Below are positions 1 to 12,371 of a stretch of 64,000 bases of DNA, one piece after another. The notes beneath the pieces were generated by a model, which ran no database searches, was not told the DNA's origin, and saw nothing but the letters and a program-made list of their open reading frames with translations. The translations under genes were made by a program, and so were the position numbers. The stretch is from Carettochelys insculpta (lineage: Eukaryota > Chordata > Testudines > Carettochelyidae), in NCBI RefSeq assembly GCF_033958435.1, contig NC_134141.1, forward strand, positions 101,349,001 through 101,413,000. The letters are read 5' to 3'. How positions within the stretch are numbered: the stretch's first letter is position 1; every line of letters starts with the position of its first letter.

Positions 1-493
1 CCTTTGCTCCACACAACACCAACAAGAAAGAACTGGTCCCCAACTAGAATGAACTACTGCTCTTCAAATCTATACAAGTTAAATGAGCAACAGGCCCAGT
101 CACATCTCTCTCAAACAACACTAAAGTCCAGGTGGACAGCACAACATCTGGATGAATTATTGGTTCAAACAGAATCTTTTTCAGCATTGTGTACCCAACT
201 GCATTAAAAATAACTGTTTGGATTTTACAAGTTACACAATGCATATTTCAAGAGATAAACCATTATGTGACAGAATGAGAACATTTGTGGAGTTACAAAC
301 TATGCCTTTCAAACAAACAAGCAAGCAAAAACCCAGTGACATCATCTGGAAAAATCCAGAATGCAACACCAAGCCAGTATCAAAAAATACTGCAGTAATT
401 ACATATGGTTTAGCCCACATTTTGGGATTATCACCAAACACCACCTACTTGCAAAATGACCTGTGAAATAAAGGCGTTTTGGTTTCACTAATC

Positions 494-690
494 CAAGGGT
501 CAGCAATCAAAATAGCAAGAAGAGCCTTTTTTCCCCCCCAAATTCCGTAAAAGACTCACTAATTCAAGGGCCGCAGTGCATGTGACTGCAAGATGGCCAC
601 TAATAAATAATGTCAACCCACACTTTTTGCAACCCTTATTTTAAGAGCAGTGCGCAATGATTCGTAATGCAATGCATGTTTACTGCAGGA
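494..690 (+). mobile_element. hAT-type element fragment, copy of the repeat at 55855
   Basis: The stretch matches the left part of the element at 55855-56754. Both run from a GGGTCAGCAA or GGTCTCCAACC end into an AAAATAGC(A/G)AGAAGAGCC block, and on to a block reading CTTTTTG near position 624. The second copy has the same order of blocks at 55866-56040. The start resembles a hAT terminal inverted repeat, but no second end or target duplication is visible, so this is a truncated copy. The class assignment is inferred from the end motif. Confidence 0.5.
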
Positions 691-1940
691 TGCTCACAAA
701 CTTTTTACATATTCTACTTCCTCACACTTTACAGGTGTGTGATTGTACTACTATGTTCTTGACTTTCACTCCCGAACCTACTTCTATTATGCCAAATTTA
801 CTTAATGTTTAATGTCAGTTTTCTTTCTTTACACAGATACAGTATCATATCCCACAATATACTGCACATATTAAAGGGGAGAGTTATTCAGCATTTGGAG
901 ATCACATATTGGTTGCTATTTAGATATGAGTTATTGGGCGTTTAGATGTTCACTGTTTATCAAAAATAATGAGGAAGATTTTTTGTTTTTTGGTAATTAT
1001 TTTATTTTGCAATAATAGGGTTGGGAGCCACAAAGACGTCTCTGTTTTACACATTTATATTTCAAATCGGTGACTTTAAATATAGTTACAGCCTTCATTT
1101 TATAAAGCTAAAGGGTGACAAAATTAAATACAGGAGTTAAATTACAGAAATTACAAATTACTGGGGGTGCGTCAGGACCAGGGTTGCTTTGGCCCGGCAG
1201 GAGTAACCCTGCCCACAGTGCACCTGGAGCCACCGAGAACAGGGACTGCTCAGTCTTGGCTGGATTTCACATACAATACGCTAGTTTCTCTTCAACAGTC
1301 ATTCCTGATTTTAAATGGTGGAAGCAAGTTCCAAATCAGACTCTTCCAAATTACTGCTCTTATTAGTGATGACATTGGTGGGCTCAACTAAGCATATTCA
1401 AAGAGTCCAGTCTCCTACTGATTTTATAAGGTCTAAAGTGGGCACAGGGCAAGGGTAATCTACAACCTAGCTTCTGACCAATCATATTCTTAATGGGCTC
1501 TGACCAAAGACAGGAACATCGACTCAGGGAACTTTGCCCACATACTAATATGAAATATATGTTAGTGAAAGTAAGTTTACAAGCAAGGGTTTCATGGATT
1601 AACAAACAAACCCAGATGCCACTTGTTCAGAGAGCAGTTAACACAGCAATTACTTGGCAGTCCAGTAAAATTAATTACTTGGCAGAGAAGGCTCTATTTT
1701 TAGCCTGCTTGGAATACAGTTTACATTTCTCCAAGAATCTGCACTCCCCACCTCTGACACACTTCCCATAACTGGAGGCATGGCTCACAGGAAAACAGCA
1801 CTCGGAGAGCCAGCCAAGTTTTGCTAAATTCATAATTTGCTAACTTAATTGGCAGGGAGCTAATCTTTGTGACACTCCATGGTATGCAGTCCCCAAACTG
1901 CTATGAGCATACACAGCCTGTCTTTACATAAGCATTTTAA
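691..1940. other. anonymous AT-rich DNA
   Basis: No gene, RNA or repeat family is recognised here. The short open frames at 1115-1366, 1384-1605 and 1493-1771 show no domain and no splice context, and look like chance. Confidence 0.5.
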
Positions 1941-1944
1941 CCTT

Positions 1945-2065
1945 TCTCTGCCTTATGCTTCCCCATTAAAGGGATAATTCTAACTTCACTGGTGTTACAA
2001 GACTTAACACACTCCTGTTTGTAAAGTACTTTGAGATCCTTGAATGAAAGTATAAGCACAACATT
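1945..2065 (+). mobile_element. SINE 3' part
   Basis: The order of blocks is a CCCCATTAAAGGGATAAT motif, then CACTGGTGTTACAAGACTTA, then a TGTAAAGTACTTTGAGATCC motif. I recognise this as the body and 3' region of the turtle tRNA-headed SINE family. The tRNA-like head is missing, so the copy is 5' truncated. It does not code for protein. Confidence 0.6.
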
Positions 2066-2439
2066 CAAACCACTTAGAATCCTAACAGTCTGGAGACAGA
2101 CGTGTCAAATGTGCCATGCTAGACATGTGGCAGGAAATTCAAACATTAAATTAGAGACTCTTCGAAAATGAAGCAGTTATGATAGGGGTTTTTGTCTTTA
2201 TAATTTACTGTTACAGTTCCATACTGAGGTTGAATCTCATGACTTGATACTATGTTATACCCGCTAGGAGGTATACTGTGAACTTGCATAGTTGCTAGCT
2301 TAGCATTATAAAAAAATATGTTAGGCAAAACACTTATGTAAGGATAGCATTGTTATTGAAAATGATTTGAGCTTGTGGAGTGGCATATGATGGGTGAAAA
2401 ACAATCTACTATAAAGTTTCTTTTCCTGTATGTAATTAT

Positions 2440-2716
2440 TAGGGTGTTATCATTTAACTAGTTAACCAGTAAGCTTCACTCTAAACAGATGAGGCTTACC
2501 TGTTATGGTTAATAGGTGGGGGATGAACCACACACTCCCTCTTCCCTGCTCCCCTCCCCATGGCAAATGGCTGCTCCCTCCTGGCCAGAGCAGCCCCCAT
2601 CCACAGAAGTCCCAGACATGCCATAGGCAGGGGCTCTCAGGGGGCAGTGGGACTGGTAGAAGCCTCCCCAACCCATTTACTCAGTTAACTAATTAAACAT
2701 GACTTTACATTCCTAG
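2440..2716. mobile_element. non-autonomous DNA transposon, GGTTAAC-end family
   Basis: The left end reads TAGGGTG then AACTAGTTAACC. The right end read in reverse complement is TAGGAATG then AATTAGTTAAC, so the ends form an imperfect terminal inverted repeat. The interior is GC-rich and has no coding frame of note. The same ends bound the insertion at 27982-28632, and related ends occur near 23930 and 39871. The superfamily is not clear from the ends. Confidence 0.55.
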
Positions 2717-2837
2717 TAATTTTAGAGGTAGGCTTTTCTGGAAATGTATTTAAATAAGAAAAGTGGTTTGGAATGGAGTTCTCCTACATAATTCTTTAAT
2801 AGTAACAGAGAGGAAGCCATGACAGTCTATACACTAT

Positions 2838-2960
2838 CAAAACAAAAAGCAGTCAAGTAGCACTTTAAAGACTAGCAAAATAGTTTATTAGGTGAGCTTT
2901 CATGGGACAGACCCACTTCTTCAGACCATAGCCATACCAGAACAGACTCAATATTTAAAG
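2838..2960 (-). mobile_element. Penelope-like element 3' tail
   Basis: In reverse complement this is the tail seen on the element at 48159-49331: a TTAAATATTGAGTCTGTTCT motif, then AAGTGGGTCTGTCCCA, then GCTCACCTAATAAA, ending in an AAAGCAG/AAACAAAA run. It is a 5'-truncated copy with no coding part left. Confidence 0.7.
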
Positions 2961-3905
2961 TCATTATACCTGCATGTTCACCACTGTAAATTTTATGTAA
3001 CTGTACACTGAAAAACCTGTTTCATATGAGCTTCATTGCATAGGCTCAGTATAAGTACAGAATTTCTTAGCTCTAACTTCATGCATGAGTTCAACTAACA
3101 ATCAAGAAATTAACATGAAAAACCTCTTCTGAAGATGATGGGTCTCCATTCCAAATGGCTAAATTTAAATTTAGCACTACATTTAGCTATTCTGAAGAGT
3201 CCCATAAAGACTGAGCAATAAGGGAATGTTAGAATGTTAGGATAACAATCTAGCCAGGTATTCTCTGCTCATTTTACTGAATGTTCCTCCATGGATATCT
3301 GCATCTACATATGAGAATGTGGATACCCAAAAATATAAAGTGGATATCTGCAGATTTGCAGGGATCTACCTATTCCCTTAACTCTTTACATTAAAAAAAT
3401 AACTTTTTTGTTTCATAATTAAAGTATAATTTTTGTTCTACCCATAATTCCTGTAAATCCATCCCTTCAGTGGACATCTTTGGCAGGGGAATGGGTGGAA
3501 AGGCTCTCTCTGCCACAGCTCCTCTGACCAAAGAATTCAGAAATGACTTCAGTGAGAGAGAACAACCCATGCATCAGTACTGGTGGTCACATCATGAAGG
3601 AAAACTATTTCTGATTGCTTGCAATTTCACAACACTGCTCATCTGACCTGGATGCCTTTAGAGTTATTCTGAAAGCAATCACAGGACAGTTAGCCACAAG
3701 ATCACATGGCAGACCCCCCCCGACCATATTTAGTAATCTAAATTCAAGGCTCTTTGCAACTCACCTGCCTCTCTTCAGTCAGTGTGTTCTAGATTATGAA
3801 AAACAAACTGGAGTAGCACATTGAGGCCCCAGCTGGGAACACCAAGCCCAATGTGCACGGAGCACACACTCAAAATCAAGATCTCTATCTAGCCCCCAAA
3901 ATCTA
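2961..3905. other. anonymous DNA
   Basis: No gene is seen. A short stretch at about 3290-3370 repeats a GGATATCTGC motif twice around a GGATACCC motif and may be a degraded inverted repeat. I could not assign it. Confidence 0.4.
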
Positions 3906-4196
3906 GGGCAGGTCTACAACAGGTCAAAAAGTCAATGAAAGATACGCAATTCCAGATACAACAATTGTGTGGCTGGAATCAATGTACCCTGGATCGATTT
4001 TTCTGGCCACCCCACAGCAGGAGGTCAATGGAAGAAACTCTCCCACTGACCTTCCTTACTCCTTGTGACAATAAGGAGTACCAGGGCCAACTGCAGAGCC
4101 TTGATGGTTCGATTTAGCACAACTCTACTTGGCACATTAAATTGAACCTAGGAAGATTGACCTTGAAGGTGTCTCTTTTCTTGTAAGTGTCGACAT
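3906..4196. mobile_element. degraded Harbinger-type MITE
   Basis: It begins with GGCAGGTCTACAAC, a worn form of the GG..GTCTACA end common in this window, and finishes near an AAGTGTCGACAT motif, the worn complement. The interior holds TCGATTTT and TCGATTTAGC blocks, as in other turtle MITEs. There is no coding content. The class rests on the end motif only. Confidence 0.45.
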
Positions 4197-5289
4197 ACAC
4201 TCACATCTTGTGTATTGGTGGTACTGTTTTATTTCCAGCTCCCTTACCTAGTTCATCATCTTTTCTTTACCTCATACGAAATGGTGTAGCATCTTATTGC
4301 AAAAGTTTCTGGAGTGCTTCTAACATCTTGTCTGTAACTAGGAACTCACAGCAAAGTTGTACTTCTCTGAGGAGCTGTAGGAGGCTACACTTTCAAGATT
4401 CAGATAAAATCAAGATGCTGTTTTCTGCTGCAGTATTTCAAAAGATACACCATGACAAGCCTGTTTTTGTTGAGCACACAGTAGCCTTGCAAAAGGCAAC
4501 TAACTTGATCGTTTGGAAGAGAGGGAATGGAGAAGATTTCATTTAAGGCAGCACGTGGAGTTATTTGACTGTAGCTGCTCAGTATATTTATTGTAAATAG
4601 CATGCACAGAGACTGGCATTTTCAACATGAAACAGATTATCACCCCTGCCCCCTCAAGTTAAAAAAAAAACTGAGTTTTCATGTGCAATACCATCCTCAG
4701 ACTACAGCTTCCTTTTCCAGCCTACAGAGGACAGGGTGATAACTGCTGTCCCGCCCTCCTGCATTTCATTCTGTAAACATAATACCTAGAGAGGCTTCTG
4801 CTTTGCATGTGCCAAATTATCAGCAAGTACATTAGCCAATCTCCACACCAGAGAGTGTGAGATGGATTCTGATCATGTCCTGCAGTAGCATGATAAACAT
4901 TAATAGCCGAGAAACCCAATTAAGAGGAATAGCAATGCCTATTGCCCAGTCAATCAGAAGTTACCAAGCCTTGCTATGCTATTCAGCACAGCTACTTATA
5001 CTGTCAAAAAAACACTAAAGCTGTCCCTTCGTCTTACCTGCACAGCCTTCACTGATGGTCACTAATGCACAATTTACTCTTTCCGTGTCAAAAGGCAAAT
5101 TTCAGCATCCAGAGCACAAATTAATGGGTGTGTTTGTTTGCTTTTTAATGGAACAGGTAACATACTCAGCTCAGAACAAAGGGGGTACACGTTTGCAGTC
5201 AAACGTTCTTGTGATTGGGTATCCAACCCCACACTTGCCCTGAAACAGTTAAAGTGGATTCAGAAGGGGGTGTAATTAACCCAAAAGGC
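4197..5289. other. anonymous DNA
   Basis: No gene or recognised repeat. The open frame at 4187-4546 (119 codons) has an ordinary codon mix for random DNA and no motif, and it overlaps the end of the preceding MITE. Confidence 0.45.
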
Positions 5290-5828
5290 CACAGATGAGA
5301 GGAACTAGGTGGCTGAGCTATACTCTGACTAAGGAAGGAAGAAAATGGTCTGGATTTATAAAGGAAAGCAACCGAAGGGGATGCTGGGAAAATCTGCTGT
5401 CACTTGCTGGGAAAGGGGAGCTTGGCAAACCCAGAGAGGAGAGGAAGCCAGGAAGGTACAAAACCGCTCAGGGAACAGCAGTAAGGTCTAAGAGGAAACA
5501 GGCTTTGACTTCTGACTAGGGTCGGTCCCTGAAACAGAACCTGAAGTAGAGGATTAGCTCAGCTTTTCCTTCCAGCCACTGAGTGAGTGGCACGAGGAGG
5601 CAGCCAATGGGAAGACTGCTGGATAAGTAAAGCTTTGATATCCTGGACAAGGAAAAAACCTGGTGACATGGCTGGAGGGCTGAGTCACAAATAAGCAGCT
5701 CAGAGCAAAAGAGGGGTTGCAGACCCAAAGAGAAAGGCAGAGAGATTGTAGGCAACCCAAGGACGGGGCTTTGCGCTCAGGAGCTATTCCAGAGTGACCA
5801 GGAGAATGAGAAGACCAACCTGTCACAA
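5290..5828 (+). repeat. possible LTR-derived repeat
   Basis: A purine-rich stretch ends in CCTGTCACA at 5820-5828, which resembles the 3' edge of vertebrate LTRs. Its general texture (AAAGGCAGAGAG, ACCCAAAGAGAAAGG) is like turtle LTR sequence I have seen. I find no matching 5' edge, no second copy in the window and no target duplication. The open frames on both strands here (5295-5519, 5516-5755, 5554-5826) have no recognisable domain. Confidence 0.25.
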
Positions 5829-6685
5829 TGCTGAACAGCTCCAGCTGTGAATGGAAAAAAACTATAGGTCAATTAAACAGACATGTTTAGCAAGTAAACC
5901 TGCTCCCAAGCACCTGAGTCCAGGGGTGGATTTCAGATTTAGTTTGTCAGCAGGGAGAGACACCCAAGCTTTTTTACACTGGAACCATACCTGACTCGCT
6001 GGGAAATTCAGTCACAGTAATACCCTCCTCCTGTAACAATCACCCTAAGTAGCTGGTTTTGGAGTGGACCGATCTCATGCTCACCCTGCCAGAACACAAA
6101 ATATCCTTTTTCAGCTTAACCAATGTAAAGGGTACAATGGATTCCAGGGCTATATACAATTGCAAGTTTGCTATTTAAATGGAAAATATTGACAAATGTG
6201 TTCAAGGTATATGCTGGAATGAGCAAGTTCTAACATTTGTATTCCTCATTACATATATTTTATGGACTTAGTTTAGGGTTTCAGTCAACCACTTATGGTG
6301 ACAAATCATTGTACCTGCTCATCTCACAGTAATTCCAGTTGGTGGAAACAGAGAGAAGATCTTATTTCATGATTGCTAGGATTCCTTAAATAACCAATAA
6401 AGGAAAAAAAAAATCCACGAAAAAGGAAGAGAGAAAACCCTAACAAAACTTGTACTGATACATTCAAGCAAACTGACTGCCAAAGACATACTTGATTGTC
6501 CCGATATGGGTGCCTTCAATGGTCTCCAGGGACAGGTTTACTGAATTAAAGGCCACTGTCTACAGCTTTAAGAAAGTTATATGTGGCAGACACCCCAGAT
6601 TTAATTACACAGGATTTTTCTTCATTTTCCCCATGTAGTTTAAAGAAAAAAAAAATCAAAACAAAACCCACAGGCTAATAAAGAT
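5829..6685. other. anonymous AT-rich DNA
   Basis: No gene or repeat family is recognised. Confidence 0.45.
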
Positions 6686-6689
6686 CATA

Positions 6690-7355
6690 CACAATAGTAC
6701 ACCCCAGCCTTGAATACTGTGGGCAGTTTTGGTTAACCCATCTCAGCAAAGATAGAATAGAATTGAGAAAGGTGTAGAAAAGGCCAACAAAAATTATTAG
6801 GAATATAGAATAGCTCCCATATGAGCAAACATTAAAAACACTGGGACTGTTGAGTTTTTGGGAAAAAAGACAACTAAATGTGGGGGGATGTGACAGGGGA
6901 CTATAAAGTCATATATGGGTGTGGAGACACTGAACAAGGAAGCGTAATTTACCTCCTAAAAAGGCAAGAACCAGGAGGCCACCCAATGAAATTAGCAGGA
7001 AGCAGGTTTCAAACAAACCAAATTTCACACAATACACAGTCAATCTCTGGAACTTGTTCCAGGAGATGTTATGAAGGTTAAAACTATAACTCGGGTTTAA
7101 AAAGCCAAGTTCATGGAAGATAACCAGCAATGGACCTACTAGCCAAGATGATCAGGATGAACCCAAAGCTCCAGATGTCCTTACCCTCTGACTGATGGAA
7201 GCTGTGAGTGAATGACTGGGGACAGATCCCTGAATAATTGCCCTGTTCTGTTCATTCACTGAAGCATCTGGCTGTGGCCTCTGTCAGAAGACAGGATCAT
7301 GGGCTAGATGGACCAACAGAGCTGACCGAAATATGGCTGTTCTTATGTTCTTACC
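6690..7355 (+). mobile_element. CR1 LINE, 3' fragment
   Basis: The sense strand begins in the C-terminal reverse transcriptase region. The reading HPSLEYCGQFW with nearby stops is the CR1 motif normally seen as P-x-LEY-x-VQFW. It passes through a worn TVNLWN-like part around 7030-7060 and ends in the CR1 3' UTR, with GGGCTAGATGGACC and a final ATGGCTGTTCTTATGTTCTTA. Several stops and frameshifts make it a dead copy. Confidence 0.85.
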
Positions 7356-7458
7356 ATGACTAAAGAATACACCATCCATTTGTAATATACTCCTCTTCTC
7401 AAATGGCCCAGAGGAAAATCAGTCTTTTAATAAAGAAATAAAGAATCACTCTCTAGGG

Positions 7459-7758
7459 CAGAGGTTCTCAACCTTCTTCTTAGTGAGCTCCTGCTCCCTC
7501 TGCTCAACATGCTAAATGAAGTCCAAGACCCACCTGTTCCACAGTAACTGCTTTTCTTTATACAGAAGCTAGGTGCAGCATTAGGATGTAGCAAACAGGG
7601 CAGTTGCCTAGAGTTTAGTGTCAGCCACAGGGTGACAGGGCTTCAGCTTTCTGCCCTGAACCTCAGCAAGTCTGATGTGAGGCCAGCTTGGCAGACCCTC
7701 TGAAACCTACTCACAGCTCCCCCCTTGTGAGCCCCAAACCCCTCACTGAGAATCACTG
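7459..7758. mobile_element. hAT MITE
   Basis: The left end is CAGAGGTTCTCAACC and the right end is TGAGAATCACTG, the usual hAT-Charlie-type terminal inverted repeat. The flanks CTCTAGGG (7451-7458) and CTTTATAG (7759-7766) agree at 5 of 8 positions, as expected for a worn 8-bp target duplication. It is 300 bp with no coding content. Confidence 0.75.
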
Positions 7759-7766
7759 CTTTATAG

Positions 7767-8645
7767 CTTTCCTGTAAGGCAGTTGTAAATGAGAGATGTT
7801 AGAATGTTTCTGATGATGTTAAAATAATGACCTACAAAAGAAGAATTAAACTTTCAAGATCTGAAAGCTGGAGAGAGATTTTCCCAAGTAAATAATGCTG
7901 TCACCTGCATTTGAGACTTAACTACACCTGAGGGCTAATAAATGGGCATTAAATATTAAAACACGACAGTAGTAGCACATTGGAAATGCAAAGTGAAACA
8001 CTTCAAAATTTCAAGATCCTGTGGAAAAATAGCATGTCCTCATGTGACTAAAGGCTCATAATGCAAATGAATAATGAACTGCACTACGGTTGCATAGCCA
8101 GCCTCCATTCTTCCATTTCTTAGTATCTGTGTGTTTGATTTTGTAGCTATACAAAGCCTCATCCTGTTTGTTTGAGAAGCTGCAGTTTACAGCCAGTGAC
8201 ACAAACACATAGAGCTGTATTTGTATTTGGCTCCCTAATACAGCCACAATCAACCAAGAGAAAGGTAAGCGGATATTTAAACAGCAAGCCGCCACACTCC
8301 AATACATTCTCTGAAGAAACAAATCTCCCACAAAGGGAGAGCAAGGAGCTGTGAGATAAATCCCTGGGAACAGATTTCTTTTCCTTTTTTAACAGTGGGA
8401 CGGAGAGTAGAACAACAAAAAAGACTGCTACATTCTGCCTCTAATTATCTTTGGAGAAAGAAAATAAAGCTGAACTCTTGCCAATCAGGTAAAACCACTA
8501 CATTGCCTCAGGGCTTACAGCTTGTTGCTGTCCGAGTTCCATTAAATACTATTAATATTAGGTTACCTTGCAAAGAACCATTTGAATTGCCACAATTTGT
8601 TTATACTTTCTGTTTGTAAGGCTAGTAAGAGAGAGCTACCTGGGT
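7767..8645. other. anonymous DNA
   Basis: No gene or repeat is recognised. Open frames at 8056-8331 and 8395-8619 carry no motif. Confidence 0.4.
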
Positions 8646-8647
8646 TA

Positions 8648-8836
8648 GTCTGTATCCTAACAAAACAAAATAGCAGTTATGTAGCACTTTAAATGACTAA
8701 ACAAAATAATGTATTAGGTGATGAGCTTTCATGGGGCAGACCCGCTATCTTTGTGTCTGCCTCACAAAAGCTCATCACTTCATAAATTATTTTGTTAGCC
8801 TTTGAAGTGCTACATGCCTGGGTTTTGTTTTGTAAG
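8648..8836. mobile_element. two Penelope-like tails in head-to-head inverted order
   Basis: At 8654-8755 the PLE tail lies on the minus strand: an AACAAAACAAAATAGCAG motif, then GTAGCACTTTAAATGAC, then GAGCTTTCATGGGGCAGAC. At 8756-8836 the same tail lies on the plus strand: GTCTGCCTCACAAAAGCTC, then AATTATTTTGTTAGCCTTTG, then GTTTTGTTTTG. Together they make an imperfect palindrome centred near 8746. No coding sequence remains. Confidence 0.75.
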
Positions 8837-8839
8837 GCT

Positions 8840-9138
8840 AGTTACACTTCTCTCCCACACCCTCCAGCCCTGGCCCTCTCACCCAAGGCTTCACCCCTTC
8901 CGGGAGTGTGGAGCTGGGCTCCCCACCACATTGCCCTGGGGCCTGGCAAGGCTGTTAGCCCCTCTGGTAGGAACATTTTCTTATTAACAGAACAGATGGC
9001 AACAGTGAATGTTTGTTTTGGGCCTAGTAGTTTGTCTGAAAGTTAAACATATACTCTGAGCTAAATAATACTTAAATATACACATTTATATCACAGCACA
9101 GGCTGCCGCAGGAGGTGACACTCAGTCAATGGAATCAA
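8840..9138. other. anonymous DNA
   Basis: No gene is recognised. The first part is C-rich (8850-8960) and the rest is AT-rich. Confidence 0.35.
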
Positions 9139-9140
9139 GG

Positions 9141-9760
9141 ATCATAAGAACATAAGAATGGCTATACTGGATCAGTACAAACGTGCATCCAGCCCAGTAC
9201 CCTGCCTGCCAACAGTGGCCAATACCAGCTGCCCCAGAGGGACTGGGCTGAACAGGTAATGATCAAGCAATCTCTCTCCTGCCATCCATCCCCAGCTTCT
9301 GACAAACAGAGGCTAGGGACACCATTCCTTACCCATCCTGGTTAATAGCTACCAATGGACCTAACCTCCATTAATTTATCTAGCTCTTTTTAAAACCCCA
9401 TTATAGTCCTGGCCTTCATGACCTCCTCTGGCAAGGAGTTCCACAGGTTGACTGTGCACTGTGTGAAGAACTTCCTTTTATTTGTTTTAAACCTGCTGCC
9501 CATTAATTTAATTTGGTGTCCTCTAATTCTGATATTATGGGAAAAAGTAAACCATTTTTCCTTCATCACTTTCTCCACACCACTCATAATTTTATATACC
9601 TCTATCATATCCCCCCTTAGTCTCCTCTTTTCTAAACTGAAAATCTTTCTTCACATGGGACCCGTTCCAAACCCCTCATCATTTTCGTTTTCCTTTTTTG
9701 AACCTTTTATAATGCCAATATATCTTTGAGATGAGGTGACCACAACTGCTCATCAAGAAT
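9141..9760 (-). mobile_element. CR1 LINE, 3' end with RT C-terminus
   Basis: The 3' end is at the low coordinate (an AAGAACATAAGAATGGC motif on the plus strand). The minus frame 9390-9608 reads the CR1 RT C-terminal segment, with TQCTVNLWNSLPEEV near its end and MIEVYKIMSG at its start. The copy is 5' truncated near 9760, where the similarity stops. It is non-functional because it lacks the catalytic RT core and endonuclease. Confidence 0.9.
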
Positions 9761-11315
9761 TTTTTTGACAAACCAGAAAATGCAAATTCAACAAAATTTA
9801 AAGTTTTCCTGGGAATTTAGCGGCATCAATAAAATGTTCTCAAGTCCAGAATGGGAATTCTGTTGAGGAAAAAAAGACCCATTTGTACTAGATAGGTGGC
9901 ATCTGGGAGGGGAGTGCCATTTGGCCTGGGCCTCAGAGGACAAAGAGGCCTCAAATTTTGACATTTTTCTACAAAGCCATTTGTATTTATTATACACCTT
10001 GCAACTATAACAGAGACACAAAAGGAGCTGTATGTACACCTGCAAAAATTGATTTAAATCACTGTGGAAACCTCAGGCCTTTGTTAATTTTCTGGTCACA
10101 TTCGAGTTTTTAATCTGTGTGACAGGTGTAGTTGCTGAGAGTAGTGATTACACATTATGAAACACTGTTTACAGTCTTTGCATAGCTTAGAGACTCTGAA
10201 AGTCATACTTAATTTTGTTACTATAAAATGATTTTGCTTGGTAGGAGGGTGAGTTTAACGTTTAAATTAAATGTTTATCTCTGCATAGATTTTCATATAT
10301 TTTTTAAAATGTGTCTTCATTTACAATAATCAGATCAGGCTTAGCTATAAGCTCACTCTTTGCTCAGTTTTAGATTCACCTTTACAGGCTTTTTTGTGAT
10401 AGTAAATTAATTCTAGTTATTTAATAAACTTCATAGCTAATCTGGCAAATGCTCCATGTTCGTATTCATAACAACGTACCACTTATTAGAGGAATTTAAC
10501 AATGGTAATGTATTCGCAAATGAAATTTCAAGACTGTTAAATATGGCTGTAAAGTTTGTAGTAAAGAACACTCCCACACTGTTAATATTCATTACAAAGT
10601 ATATAAAATTAAATTTTTATGTAACCATTAGCCTTTACCAATTCAATTTGTGTGTTACCATGCTTTAAAAGAACCCAAAATGAAATGACAATTTGAAAGT
10701 GTTGCAAATGAGAGACAGATGACATGCAAGGCACTTTTCAATTATTATAGATGCAACTCCAGAATTATGACCTGGGTTGTTCAATATCTTAAAACTCCTG
10801 GAAGTTCAAAAAGTATTGACTGAAGAATGATTCATTTTGTTTGATAATTTCACAAAATAAATCTGAAAAGAAATCACTGCTCGTGCATTAGAAATTCAGG
10901 AAGGTTTCAAATTAAATTTTCAAGTCTGCATTGGCTGAGCCTATGACAGAAGATCCAATGTGGCTGGGAAGTACAACGGAGTACAAGCAGTCCTTCTTGA
11001 GCAAAATGCAAACTATTTTTCTCCACTTGTGGCAACAACACTCTAAATCTTCTTGGTGTTGACTGCTCCAAACGATGCAAGGAAGCAATCACAAATTTTA
11101 GAACAATTGTAAAAACCTCTACAGTAGCAGTCCCTGAAAGTGGGGAATTTTGCAGCAGCAGCACCTGCCTTTTTCCCTTCACGACATGTCAACAACAAGA
11201 TGTCAGTACAAATTAATTGCATTAAATCAGTTGCACAGCACCGGCACTCTGTGAGAAAGGCTTTAAGTGAGCTTGAATCTCTAACTCTCACAGCATAGGC
11301 TCGCACTGAGCGTGA
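9761..11315. other. anonymous AT-rich DNA
   Basis: No gene or recognised repeat. The frames at 10907-11182 and 11043-11405 overlap on the minus strand but show no domain. Confidence 0.45.
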
Positions 11316-12371
11316 GGCTATGTCTACACTATGAAATAAAGTTGACTTTATTAAAGTCAACTTTGTAATACTGGGTTTTATAAAGTTAAAGTTGAATTTC
11401 CACACCTGCCGACAAAGTCGACTTAGTGTGTCCCCACTAAACTGCCAAAGTTCGACTGTTGCAGCAGTGCATTGTTGGAACCTATCTTCAGCCCTGTGGG
11501 ATTCTGGGTTTTCTTACTGGTGTATTATGGGAAAAAATGCAACGCAAACGGTTGTGAGTGTGTGACCTCATCATCCCAAAATGCATTGCCCTCTTTTCCC
11601 TCAATTGAAAAAAATAAACGTCCATCTTTCTGAAGTCTCTTTGCTTGACGAGAGAAATTGTTTGAGTTGTCCACATCATGGCCCCCCGCAAGCTGTTTCT
11701 AAGCATCCATTGCTCGGACTGTGCTTCATTCTGTAGAAAAACGGCGACTTTAAAATAGCTTTAGGGAGTACACAGCTGACTGTGCCATGTCAGCAGGTTG
11801 CTCTATTACTTTTCCCCCCTGTGAAAATACACCAAACAGGTAGGCTTCAGAAGGTGAAGCACCAAAATGAGCTGTGGGAGGAAAGCAGGAAAAAGAGTGA
11901 TTTTTAAAAATAAGGGAGCACAGCCTGAAAACAGGTCACTCAGCTACTTTCCCCCTGTGAAAACACACCAAACAGGTCACTGCTGAGACTGTGGCTCCCC
12001 TGAACCACACACTTTGGGAAGGGAGAATACTGGGACATGTAAGTATCAGTTGCCAGGGATCAGGTCCCTGGCCTGTGTTGTCTTTGAGGGGCCAGCCCCC
12101 GAGTAACCAGTTGAAATTTTTTCGATCAGTAATGTGCCTATGCAGGGCAGTGAAGGGGAGCCCCCACATATTTGCCACCAGGGGCCAGCACCTGAAAAAC
12201 TCAGCTGGCAGGGGCCAGCTGAGTGACCAGCTGACATGGTTTAATTTGTGTGCCTAGGCGGGGGCGGAGGGCAAAATATTTCTATAGCAATTACTTTTTT
12301 AAAAAAAAAAAGTTGCTTCCAGACTTCCCTAAGTAAATTTAAATTTAGAAACTAAATGCAGTAGACATGGC
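11316..12371. mobile_element. PIF/Harbinger-type element, about 1.06 kb
   Basis: The left end is GGCTATGTCTACACTATGAA. The right end in reverse complement is GCCATGTCTACTGCATTTAG. The left 400 bp match the left part of the element at 14963: CTATCTTCAGCCC versus CTATCCCACAGTTCC after a shared GTGCATTGT(A/T)GGAACC block. Inside, a CCCCTGTGAAAA(T/C)ACACCAAACAGGT motif occurs twice, at about 11816 and 11951, so the interior has a local duplication with 135-bp spacing. No intact transposase frame is seen. Confidence 0.65.

Noticed and set aside
3260..3375. GGATATCTGC repeats as a possible MITE
   Set aside because: Two copies of a 10-base motif and loose symmetry are not enough to set ends or class.
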